NCBI GenBank assembly: GCA_910584965.1
Contig: CAJUDZ010000017.1
Location: forward strand, 7,037-71,036
Length of the DNA stretch: 64,000 bases
Direction of reading: 5' to 3'
From: an uncultured Lachnospiraceae bacterium
GTDB taxonomy: Bacteria > Bacillota > Clostridia > Lachnospirales > Lachnospiraceae
Below, one piece after another: positions 55,071 through 63,121 of the stretch (position 1 is the first letter of the stretch; every line of letters begins with the position of its first letter). The notes beneath the pieces are model-generated. The model searched no databases, was not told the DNA's origin, and saw nothing but the letters and a program-made list of their open reading frames with translations. A program made the translations under genes and the position numbers.

Positions 55071-55151
55071 ATGGAGCAGGTCGTAAAGGCGGTGGTGATC
55101 GGCATCTTATCGGTGGTGATCGCGGTGCTGAATGAAGAGGATGGGGATTGA
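55071..55151 (+). CDS. Tiny hydrophobic protein
   Basis: 26 residues, MEQVVKAVVIGILSVVIAVL then an acidic tail. One short membrane helix. SD AAAGAGGG 10-15 nt upstream. Size and shape fit small membrane peptides (holin-like or type I toxin-like), but nothing identifies it. Confidence 0.4.
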   Translation: MEQVVKAVVIGILSVVIAVLNEEDGD

Positions 55152-55177
55152 TTTTAAATCCCCTTCTTATGAGTTTA

Positions 55178-55206
55178 TTGCTTTTATAGAGTGAAATGGA
55201 TATACT
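55178..55206 (+). promoter_or_regulatory. Promoter of the AAA-ATPase pseudogene
   Basis: TTGCTT, 17-bp spacer, TATACT. Confidence 0.5.
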
Positions 55207-55268
55207 ATAATAATAGTAGAAACAGCAGACGTATAACAATTCCGGAGGAAGTAAAAGGGGACGGCGGT

Positions 55269-56272
55269 ATGGCGAGAGCACTTGGCATAGGAAATCAGGA
55301 TTTTGAAAAAGTCAGGGTAAACGACAATTTTTACATTGATAAAACAAAATTTATCAAAGAATGGTGGGACAGAGGGGACAGCGTGACACTGATCACCCGT
55401 CCAAGAAGATTTGGGAAAACCCTGAATATGAGTATGGTGGAAAAGTTCTTTTCCGTCAATTATGCTGACAGAAGCGATTTGTTTGAAGGTCTTTTTATAT
55501 GGCAGGAAGAAAAATATCGAAAGATGCAGGGAACATATCCGGTTTTATTTATCAGTTTTGCAGATGTAAAAGAAAATTCCTTTATACAGGCTCGAAAAAA
55601 GATATGCCGTATTATCAAAGAACTTTATAGGCAATTCGCATTTTTAACAGAAGAAAATTTTTTCAGTACAGATGAGAAAAGGGATTTTGGGCGAATTTCT
55701 GTTGATATGGAGGATAATGAGGCATCTTTTGCCATAAAAGGGTTATCAGGATATCTGGAACGTTATTATGGAAAGAAAGTTATTATTCTTTTGGATGAGT
55801 ACGATACCCCAATGCAGGAAGCTTATGTAAATGGTTACTGGACGGAACTGGCGGCATTTATCAGAAGCTTGTTTAATTCTACTTTTAAGACGAATCCTTA
55901 TCTGGAACGTGCTATTATGACAGGAATCACCAGAATCAGCAAAGAATCCATTTTTCTGATCTGAACAATCTGGAAGTAGTGACCACCACATCGGAGAAAT
56001 ATGCAGATTGTTTTGGCTTTACGGAAAAAGAAGTATTTTCAGCATTGGAGGAATACGGACTATCGGACCAGAAACAACAGGTTAAAGACTGGTATGACGG
56101 ATTTACATTTGGGAGAGTGACGGATATCTATAATCCATGGTCTGTTATCGGTTTTCTGGATAAAAAAAGAGCAGGCGCTTACTGGGCCAATACCAGCAGT
56201 AACAGCCTTGTGGGGAAACTGGTGCGCGAAGGAAGCAGAAATGTAAAGGAAAACTTTGAATCTCCTTATTGA
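55269..56272 (+). pseudogene. AAA-ATPase-like/PD-(D/E)XK protein (PF09820 type), frameshifted and truncated
   Basis: Opens MARALGIGNQDFEKVRVNDNFYIDKTKFIKEWW with Walker A TRPRRFGKTLNMS and Walker B VIILLDEYDTPM. At the T5 run 55951-55955 one T is missing: the frame ends IFLI-stop, while adding a T gives ESIFSDLNNL and continues 100 codons to 56272 (FGFTEKEVFSALEEYGL ... WYDGFTFG). The C-terminal nuclease part is absent. This group is common in Firmicute and Bacteroidetes mobile DNA. Confidence 0.85.
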
Positions 56273-56274
56273 AC

Positions 56275-57748
56275 AGAAAAAAATCAGGACATAAATGAGT
56301 CAGGTTTAAATCCAATTCTTTCTCGGAGGAAAAGAATGATTCAAATAATTGTTGCAGCGAATCAGCAGAAAGCTTAATGTCATAGAGGCTGCTTTTGTGT
56401 TTTGTAATAAGATCCAGCGTATCCTGATACTGGGGAATCTCTAATGGGCGCAGGATTTGTTTGTAATTACTTTCGATGTATTTTGCTAATACATCCATTG
56501 CATAAGTCAAACGTAATTTATGTGTGTATTGAGGGTTCTGATTAGAATCAACAGGATATTGTTTTTCGATTACTTCCATAATCATATTGGTAAAACACCA
56601 TTCATAAATCGGAATCACATATTCTGCCATGTAATTACAGAAAAGCCAGAATTGATCAAGCCATTTCGTAAATTGAAAATAGTTCGTAGATTTGAGGGGA
56701 TTCAATGATACTGGTGCTCATATCAAGACGATGGTTGTGCCAAAAGTCAAGATAGGATATTGGAGTTGTAATCAATTTGTCAAAGGCATATTGTAGAAAG
56801 TATTGTCGGCTAAAAGTATTGGGGAGCTTTTGGCAAAGACATAATGTGTCTAATATTTCTTTTTGCCCAAGTCTGAAAAGTGTGTTTTTTTCTATTCTAT
56901 GTATATTCCGTAACAGACAGTACAGAAGATTGAAATTAAATATTCTCTCCATAATATGATAGTGATAAATTCCATCAACTGGAGTGGAAAAGGGCTTTCC
57001 GAAAATAGATTCAGGACTATCCGATAAAGATTTTGAGGTTTTGGGAAATAATTCCTGAGAAAGCTGCTCAAAGCTCTTTAATATGGAAAATTTTGTATTT
57101 TCTTTAAAATTGGAAGAAAGACATTTCCAATGAGATGTATTAATATCACATATATGATTAAATATGCCCGAAAATTGTAGCAAAAAATGAATATTATCAG
57201 TGGCCGGGGTTTTAAATAAAGATTGCGTATATGGGAGTGCTTTTAAATGCGTTTGGGCGGTTCTGGAAAAGTCTGAGGCACTGGATGATTTTTTGGAATT
57301 TTTTTCGGAATCGAATGGTCCCTTTTTGAGGATATTTTGGGATTGAAAATCGAGACGCTCTTTCTTATATAATAAATGAATGCCGGAAAAATTTAAATCA
57401 TTTTTTATTTCATATGCAGTCACTTCTTTTCCGCATAGAAGGTCTGTTATAACAGCATGATAGCAGCTGATAACACAGTGGTCCAATATCATAGTGGGAA
57501 AGCCGATTTCAGGACTATTAGGATAACTGTCCTTGTTTGGAGGAAATTCATCTAAAAAAGAAAGATCACAGGAGTCTTTTTTAGTTTTGGTTTCCGTGGC
57601 AGCATTTCATCACTTCGGGAATGAGATTGTCCATATCGGTTATGTCTGGAACCTCATAATTGAGTAGAAGTGTGTATTTGATGGAATTTAAAGCATCGTT
57701 TCGTAAAATAGAAGATGTGTCCAAGGGTATGTAATGGTTTTTTATCAT
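56275..57748 (-). pseudogene. Unknown protein, broken by two frameshifts and a lost 3' end
   Basis: Reads from ATG 57748 (SD AAAGGAG) MIKNHYIPLDTSSILRND ... for 55 codons, shifts near 57600 into a frame that runs to 56656 (... ETKTKKDSCDLSFLDEFPPNKD ... HYHIMERIFNFNLLYCLLRNIHRIE ...), and shifts again near 56690 into one that passes into the neighbouring pseudogene. The reconstructed protein would be about 490 residues, mostly helical, AT-rich in codon use, not recognised. It meets the ATPase pseudogene tail to tail near 56273. Confidence 0.6.
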
Positions 57749-57887
57749 ATAATTACTCCTTTGTATATCAACAGTTTTAAAGTGAAATTTATATTTTAAA
57801 ATTATTGTATCACTTTTTGTCATATAAAACTATTTAAAATATGTGTATATTGTTAAAATATATGATTTTTTAACATAAAAATGTGGG

Positions 57888-57918
57888 TTACAATTGATTT
57901 ATGATGATTTACAATTGA
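57888..57918 (+). repeat. Direct repeat TTACAATTGA, 21 bp apart
   Basis: Copies at 57888-57897 and 57909-57918, two helical turns apart, in the very AT-rich stretch 57780-57950 between the divergent pseudogene and the HerA-like module. A candidate binding site for a regulator of that module. Confidence 0.5.
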
Positions 57919-57962
57919 AATAAATCTAAAAATTCATCGAAAAAAATAGCGCGCGAAAAAAT

Positions 57963-58180
57963 TTGATGATGGGAATGAGGGTGAAATTGAGCGCGGCGGT
58001 TGCCGACATAATTTTCTCCTGTCGGCAGCCGTCGTTAAAAAAAGGGAAAACAGAAAAGCAAACGAAGCAAAGGCAAAGATTTGCCATTATTTCTAATATC
58101 CAAAATTCAGAACATTTGTTCAACAAAGGGAAAGGCGGTTGGGAATTATGTATTTTCTCAACCGTAAGGCTTTCCAAGTG
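57963..58180 (+). ncRNA. Candidate structured RNA/leader of the HerA-like module
   Basis: GC-rich block in an AT-rich setting. Hairpin 1: 57997-58008 with 58020-58031 (CGGTTGCCGACA against TGTCGGCAGCCG, 12 positions with one G-U). Hairpin 2: GGAAAG-G-CGGTTG (58129-58141) with CAACCG-TAAGG-CTTTCC (58159-58175). Between them is an A-rich linker. Neither stem has a T-run. The plus-strand frame here (72 codons) has no convincing start. RNA is inferred from stems only. Confidence 0.35.
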
Positions 58181-58223
58181 ATTGTGAATATCTGTATACG
58201 AATGGAAGGAGGTAATTATAAAA

Positions 58224-58915
58224 ATGGATGAATATTATCAAAATTACAACAATTACAATAATTACAATGCGCCAGCCGTTGGCAATAACGTGAACCGATG
58301 GGAGCAGAGGCGGATGGAAGATGAGTATCAGGATTCTCGAGAGATCAAAAAGGCTGAAATAAAAGAAGGGATTAAAGCAAACGCAAAACTGTATTTGCAA
58401 GTTCAAAAAAAGAATTGCGTGAACGAGAACAGGAAAGGAAACGGGCGCAGTATGAAGAAATTTTGTTTGATGATGGGTATCCGTATATCATAACTCGAAA
58501 TCTTCAAATTGAAGCCAGACCAAGATCGTTTATGAATATGCGTTCCCCAAAACTTTATATTGCGGCGAAAAGTTCATGTTTGTCAGAGCAGATTTTCATC
58601 TTAGATTGTAATGTTGCGGAAAGGACAGCACAAATTTTTCTTGAGCCTAAAAAAGTTGGAAGCGGGGCATATCTTTTGGGAAAGCTTACAGCGGCAGGAA
58701 TCAGCATATTTGCACCAGCGGCAAAAGCGAAAGATTATGCCCGGCGGCTGATTGGTCTATTGGTGGAAAACGGCATTCGGACAGTGATTCCGGACGAGCC
58801 GGGCTGGATAGAAATGGAAGAGGGAAAATATGCGTTTGTCAATAAAGGGAGAATGACATGGAAAGAAATTGTCGGATCAGGGAAATCTCATGAAGCTTAT
58901 TGCGGTATGCAGTGA
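58224..58915 (+). CDS. HerA-module protein A, low-complexity N-terminus, expressed by -1 frameshift (or frameshifted)
   Basis: Opens MDEYYQNYNNYNNYNAPAV with SD GGAGG. The first frame has 63 codons up to the heptamer A-AAA-AAG at 58406-58412; a -1 slip there continues as ELREREQERKRAQYEEIL and runs to 58915, giving about 230 residues. Without the slip the product ends at 58493 (89 residues). The second part (IITRNLQIEARPRSF ... IRTVIPDEPGWIEMEEGKYAFVNKG) recalls the GW-x-YV region of DUF927-type proteins, which is a weak resemblance. It ends with GSGKS in a 26-nt overlap with gene B. Confidence 0.6.
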
Positions 58916-59930
58916 ATTAAATTTTATTTTCCGCAGGCAAGGTCTTGGATTAGACAAAGGGATTTTGTTTCTTTTGGATGAAGATATACCATCGAGTATG
59001 TTCATTCAGATTATACAAAATACGATCGAAACGGTAGAGGTCGGGAAACTAAGAAAGAAACAAAGAGAAGTTTTGAACTATCAACTTGCAGTATATAAAT
59101 ACGATCGGTGCGATAAAACGGAGGCGTTACAGGAATTTTTAGACAACACAAAATTTCTGTCGGCTGTTATAATCGGCGATATCGTGCCGGAGGTCTTGAA
59201 AGACTCTGCGTATATCTTGAAAATTTCCGGAACATTGTGCTCTGATATGTGCCGTTTGGAATTTCGTGAGGAAATGGATGCAATGCGGGAATTTATCCGC
59301 TCAAATCCGGAGATTATTGTGCGGGAACTCAATTTGTTGAAAACTTCAAAAGAATTTGAGCAAAGCCAGCACTGCTCACAGTTATTTGTGAGCCTATTAG
59401 CGGCAATGCGTGTATATTGTGCTTTTTGCAGAAATAAGCATTCAGAGGCAAATGTGGAGGTTCTTAAAGCGAGGATATTTGCTGAAATTGGATATTATGT
59501 AAGAGCCGCAGAAGAAATGGCAGAAGCATATGATGCAATGGAGGCGGTTAAAGCTGTAGCCCTCAAATTCTTTACAGAGGAGAAAGATTACAAGATTGCG
59601 GAAATCAGTCAGGTTGATGGGAATATGGTTAAGGCAGTAGAAGAGGAAAAAGCAGTTTTATATGACAGTGAATTTTATTATATTTCGGAGCCATTGTTCC
59701 GTAAAGCCTGTAAGTCTTTACTTTCGGTGCTTTCCTTTATTGAAATTAAAAGAATGTTGCGGGATGAAGGATTTTTGCACTGTTATCAAACGGAGAACAC
59801 CAATTTTACGACGAAAAAAGTGTTTATAAATGTATATGGAGCACCTTGCCGTGGACGTTTCCTGAAAATGGAAAAAGAATTTTTCTGTTCACCGGAAGGT
59901 TTAAATCTGGAGGAAGGGAGGGAAAGTTAG
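58890..59930 (+). CDS. HerA-module protein B, unknown
   Basis: 346 residues, ATG 58890 behind CAGGGA. Mostly alpha-helical; acidic; no membrane segment, P-loop or nuclease motif seen. N-terminal part MKLIAVCSELNFIFRRQGLGLDKGILFLLDEDI, C-terminal part SVLSFIEIKRMLRDEGFLHCYQTENTNFTTKKVFINVYG resembles a winged-helix end. It overlaps gene A by 26 nt (+1 frame), and its stop is 2 nt from gene C, so A, B and C are translationally linked. A and B may once have been one protein. Confidence 0.7.
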   Translation: MKLIAVCSELNFIFRRQGLGLDKGILFLLDEDIPSSMFIQIIQNTIETVEVGKLRKKQREVLNYQLAVYKYDRCDKTEALQEFLDNTKFLSAVIIGDIVPEVLKDSAYILKISGTLCSDMCRLEFREEMDAMREFIRSNPEIIVRELNLLKTSKEFEQSQHCSQLFVSLLAAMRVYCAFCRNKHSEANVEVLKARIFAEIGYYVRAAEEMAEAYDAMEAVKAVALKFFTEEKDYKIAEISQVDGNMVKAVEEEKAVLYDSEFYYISEPLFRKACKSLLSVLSFIEIKRMLRDEGFLHCYQTENTNFTTKKVFINVYGAPCRGRFLKMEKEFFCSPEGLNLEEGRES

Positions 59931-59932
59931 AA

Positions 59933-60967
59933 ATGCAGCCAAAGATAAGAATTGGTAAAGTCGGAATGGCTCCGTGTTTTCTCAGTGACCGTGCGGCCAA
60001 TCAGCATATCAGCGAAATCGGAATTTCAGGAAGTGGAAAAACATCCCGTTTGAATCAGATGGAACTCGAACTGGCCGGAAGCGGAAATACGGTTATTGTT
60101 TTTGATATCAATGAAAGCCATGCAGATGAGATGATCTTTCCGCCAATTAAAGAAGAATATTGTTCTTATGTAAACCGAATTGACATGAAGAAAGATGGAC
60201 TTGACATCCGATTTTTGCAGCCAATGAAAGGCCTGGACGGCCAAAGAGAAGATGAAGTCAGTGTGAACAGTTCTGTCTCATATGCTTTAGGAGCGCCACA
60301 GAAGATGGGAAGTCGTCAGCTTGGTGTACTTCGGAATGCAGGGATTTTTGCATTGAACCATATATCTGAATTTTCAAGTGAAATGGAGGCCATAGAAAGA
60401 GGGATTCAGCAACAGGATAACGACGTAGCTGAATCGGTATATCAAAAAATGTGGCCAATCATCCATCATAATATTTTTCGGGAAAGTGATAAATGTCTGG
60501 AAAAGGGAAAATTGAACATCATCAGTTTTACAGGGATTGACAGGATAACACAGGTGACATTGGTTGAAATTCTGTTTTCCTATTTATGGCGCTCGATTCA
60601 ATGCTGTTCCAGCAGGGAAAAAACCATTTTTTCCATAGATGAATATCAAAACTTAATGCTTGGAGAGGGGTCTGCTTTAAGAAATATTTTACGGGAAGGA
60701 CGAAAATTCGGAATAAACCTGCTTTTGGCAACACAAACCCTAAGCATTTTTCCGAAAGATGCATTGTCAATTTTGAATCAGGCAGCCACACACTTATACT
60801 TTCGTCCTGTCGTGAATGAAATAAGGAGCGTGGCAAAGGAAATTGATTCAGAAAATGTAAAAAAATGGATGTCTATATTAAAATCACTGGGGAAAGGAGA
60901 AGCAGTTGCGGTCGGTAATTTTTGTGTTCATGGAAAGGAAATCGATCATCCGATTCTGACACGGTAA
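59933..60967 (+). CDS. HerA/VirB4-like AAA ATPase
   Basis: 344 residues, SD GGAGGAAGGGAGGG. Walker A GISGSGKTS (about 30-38), FDINESHADE after strand 2, Walker B TIFSIDEYQN (231-240), arginine-rich ALRNILREGRKFG, sensor ATQT (266-269). The whole order is that of HerA/FtsK-superfamily DNA pumps; it lacks membrane helices and the HAS barrel is at best minimal (first 25 residues). Could serve defence (HerA with effector B), DNA transfer coupling, or element segregation. Most complete gene of the module. Confidence 0.85.
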   Translation: MQPKIRIGKVGMAPCFLSDRAANQHISEIGISGSGKTSRLNQMELELAGSGNTVIVFDINESHADEMIFPPIKEEYCSYVNRIDMKKDGLDIRFLQPMKGLDGQREDEVSVNSSVSYALGAPQKMGSRQLGVLRNAGIFALNHISEFSSEMEAIERGIQQQDNDVAESVYQKMWPIIHHNIFRESDKCLEKGKLNIISFTGIDRITQVTLVEILFSYLWRSIQCCSSREKTIFSIDEYQNLMLGEGSALRNILREGRKFGINLLLATQTLSIFPKDALSILNQAATHLYFRPVVNEIRSVAKEIDSENVKKWMSILKSLGKGEAVAVGNFCVHGKEIDHPILTR

Positions 60968-61016
60968 AAGATTATCACGATATAACTCATGGAAAATGAG
61001 GAAGGGAGCATATACT

Positions 61017-61064
61017 ATGTCAAAACCACCAACGGAGCCCTCTGAATGCGGAAGCATGAAGTAA
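61017..61064 (+). CDS. 15-codon leader peptide
   Basis: MSKPPTEPSECGSMK with a strong SD (GGAAGGGAG). It overlaps the start of the next gene in another frame, so its translation may open the second start. Confidence 0.35.
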   Translation: MSKPPTEPSECGSMK

Positions 61065-61228
61065 AATGCACAATAGAAGGCGATAAAAGCAACACAGATC
61101 TACAACATAACATAAATGTTTTTACAGTTTCCTATATCCAAAAAGTAATTCAGGAAAGCGGCCTTCCCAAAGCGGAACGGCTCAAGATCATTGACGGACT
61201 ATTGAAAGAGCTCAAATCGGACACATAA
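61046..61228 (+). CDS. Small protein before the recombinase gene
   Basis: 60 residues, MRKHEVKCTIEGDKSNTDLQ ... SYIQKVIQESGLPKAERLKIIDGLLKELKSD. GGAG stands 9 nt before ATG 61046, inside the leader peptide frame. Helical C-terminus; not recognised. 21 bp upstream of the recombinase, so a recombination accessory protein is possible. Confidence 0.55.
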   Translation: MRKHEVKCTIEGDKSNTDLQHNINVFTVSYIQKVIQESGLPKAERLKIIDGLLKELKSDT

Positions 61229-61249
61229 ACGAAAGGGGGAAAAACACCT

Positions 61250-63121
61250 ATGCAGATAGCCATCTACAGCCGAAAATCCAAATGGACCGGCAAAGGTGAA
61301 AGTGTCGAAAACCAGATTATCATGTGCAGAGAGTACATAGCTATGTTTATAGAAGGAGGCGACAAAGCGGAAATCATCGAGTACGAAGATGAAGGTTTCT
61401 CCGGTAAAAATACGAAACGTCCGCAGTTTCAGAAGATGATACGCGATATGCAGGAGAAGCATTTCGATTATCTTGTCTGCTATAAACTCGACAGACTTGG
61501 CAGGAATCTTGCCGATTTGGCGAATCTGATGGAAGAGTTGAGCCATAAAGGGACTTCTTTTATCAGTATTAAGGAAAAATTTGATACAACGACCCCCATC
61601 GGCAAGGCCATGCTATACTTTTCCGGAGTGCTCGCCCAGATGGAAAGGGAGCAGATTGCGGAGCGCGTCAAAGATAATATGATTATGCTGGCCAGAAGCG
61701 GACGCTGGCTCGGCGGCAATACGCCGCTTGGCTATACTTCCATGAAGATTGAAAAAGAAATCAGCGCGCTGAAAAAGAAATCCATGTACTGCCTGGTTCA
61801 GGACCCGGATGAGATTGACCTTGCAAAATTTATATTTTCCTGTTTTCTGGAAAAGCGTTCGATTACAAAGGTATTGGAATATCTTCTTACAAATGGCATG
61901 AAAACCCGGAACGGAAAAGAGTTTGTCGTCTCCGGAATCCGGGATATTCTGGTCAATCCGGTCTATTGTATTGCGGATAAAGAAGCATATCAGTATTTTT
62001 ATAATCTGGGCTGTCAGGTCTGCATCGATGAAGAAGAACTGGACAACGAATCCGGGCTGATGGGATATGCGAAAACGACCTCTACAATCTATAAAAATCA
62101 GAGCACGCCCTGCGAATCCTGGATTATTTCCAAAGGACGCCACAAAGGAATCGTCACCGGGGAAATGTTCGTGCGCGTTCAAAAACTGCTGGAAAGCAAT
62201 AAGAGCAAAGGAGATAGTTTTAAGAACAGCAGAAACAATATTTCGCTTCTGTCGGGGCTTCTCTATTGTACCTGCGGACACAGGATGCGGCCCAAAAATT
62301 ATCCGGAATCCAGAGTAACGGAGACGGGAGAGCGCACTTTTTCTTACAGATGCCCATATAAAGATAAAACGCACCGGGAGAAATGCGATAACCGGAATGT
62401 ACACGGCAATACGCTGGATGCCGCGGTCTGTCGTGAATTGACCGCGCTGGCGAAGCCAGATGCAGGAATCCTGCCGATGCTCGAAGAACTGAAAAGGCAG
62501 ATCATGGATTCGGATATTGAAGTTTTGTCAGAGAAACAGCTCATGATACAGGAATATGATAAGAAGAAAGAGGAAATCCGCAAGCTGGTAGCCTCTATGA
62601 AACAGTTAGAAGCGGACAGCGTTTCTGTCCAATATATTAATGAAGAGATTCAGAAGATCGATAACGAATGTTTGAGCTTACAGAAGCGGATAAAGAGCGT
62701 AAAGGAGGATGAACACGAAAAGACAGAAGTATTGGATTTTATCAAAGAGATTTCGGAAAAGATGACAGATTTTTCAAAAGTCTTCAAGGAACTCCCGCTG
62801 ATGCAGAAAAGAGACTTTCTAAAAGAGATGATTGAAAAAGTCGTTTGGGATGGAGAGACTGCTCATATTTATTTAAGGAACCCGGTGCCTGATAAGCACC
62901 GGGATATTTTTGTCCGTTTTTTAAATAACACCTGTTTGACTGATAACACTCGTTTTTGGGGTACATTCAGGCGGCAACAGTATCCAAAGTCTCCAAAACC
63001 GAACCATCGCATTACCGCAGCCGCTCGGTCCGACGATCGCCAGAAATTCCCCTTCCGCTGCCCGGAAGGTTATGTTCGACAGGGCAGGCGTTTCCCCGTT
63101 CAGATTATGATAGGAATATGA
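61250..63121 (+). CDS. Large serine recombinase (integrase)
   Basis: 623 residues. Resolvase domain (1-150) with nucleophile Ser10 in IYSRKS and YKLDRLGRNLADL; recombinase domain (about 165-270, ARSGRWLGGNTPLGY, SGIRDILVNPVYC); zinc ribbon (LLYCTCGHRMRP ... YRCPYKDKTHREKCD, about 340-385); coiled coil (about 415-520). It catalyses integration and excision of the element. From codon 588 on (63012 onward) the frame is host DNA of the ABC gene, so the last ~36 residues exist only in the integrated state. SD AAAGGGGG. Confidence 0.95.
   Translation: MQIAIYSRKSKWTGKGESVENQIIMCREYIAMFIEGGDKAEIIEYEDEGFSGKNTKRPQFQKMIRDMQEKHFDYLVCYKLDRLGRNLADLANLMEELSHKGTSFISIKEKFDTTTPIGKAMLYFSGVLAQMEREQIAERVKDNMIMLARSGRWLGGNTPLGYTSMKIEKEISALKKKSMYCLVQDPDEIDLAKFIFSCFLEKRSITKVLEYLLTNGMKTRNGKEFVVSGIRDILVNPVYCIADKEAYQYFYNLGCQVCIDEEELDNESGLMGYAKTTSTIYKNQSTPCESWIISKGRHKGIVTGEMFVRVQKLLESNKSKGDSFKNSRNNISLLSGLLYCTCGHRMRPKNYPESRVTETGERTFSYRCPYKDKTHREKCDNRNVHGNTLDAAVCRELTALAKPDAGILPMLEELKRQIMDSDIEVLSEKQLMIQEYDKKKEEIRKLVASMKQLEADSVSVQYINEEIQKIDNECLSLQKRIKSVKEDEHEKTEVLDFIKEISEKMTDFSKVFKELPLMQKRDFLKEMIEKVVWDGETAHIYLRNPVPDKHRDIFVRFLNNTCLTDNTRFWGTFRRQQYPKSPKPNHRITAAARSDDRQKFPFRCPEGYVRQGRRFPVQIMIGI
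62881..62912 (+). terminator. Terminator-like hairpin inside the recombinase 3' end
   Basis: CCCGGTGC-CTGATAA-GCACCGGG followed by ATATTTTTG. The loop contains TGATAA, which is out of frame in the present reading. Perfect 8-bp GC-rich stem. Confidence 0.55.
63012..63017. other. Right attachment site core (attR)
   Basis: TTACCG; host ABC ATPase sequence to the right, element to the left. Reconstructed attP is CCATCG-CATTAC-CGATGG around the core, a 6-bp perfect inverted repeat. Confidence 0.8.

Larger units (their letters stand above)
49176..63017 (+). mobile_element. 13.8-kb integrative element with large serine recombinase
   Basis: Bounded by TTACCG at 49176-49181 and 63012-63017, 13,836 bp apart, and inserted in the Walker A codons of an ABC ATPase gene. 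The recombinase gene lies at the right end, an XRE gene at the left end, and a small HTH/excisionase-like gene inside. Cargo: two Rpn-like nucleases, a zinc-ribbon membrane protein, decayed genes, and a three-gene HerA-like ATPase module. No relaxase or full transfer set is visible, so it may be mobilised by others or simply integrative. Confidence 0.9.

Noticed and set aside
57926..58177. Minus-strand small hydrophobic peptide ending FFRALFFSMNF
   Set aside because: A GGAG-ATG is present but both lie in the loop and arm of hairpin 1; kept only as a remote possibility.
57963..58181. 72-codon plus-strand protein
   Set aside because: It follows the stems of the candidate RNA, has no clear SD and an odd composition; RNA structure explains the bases better.
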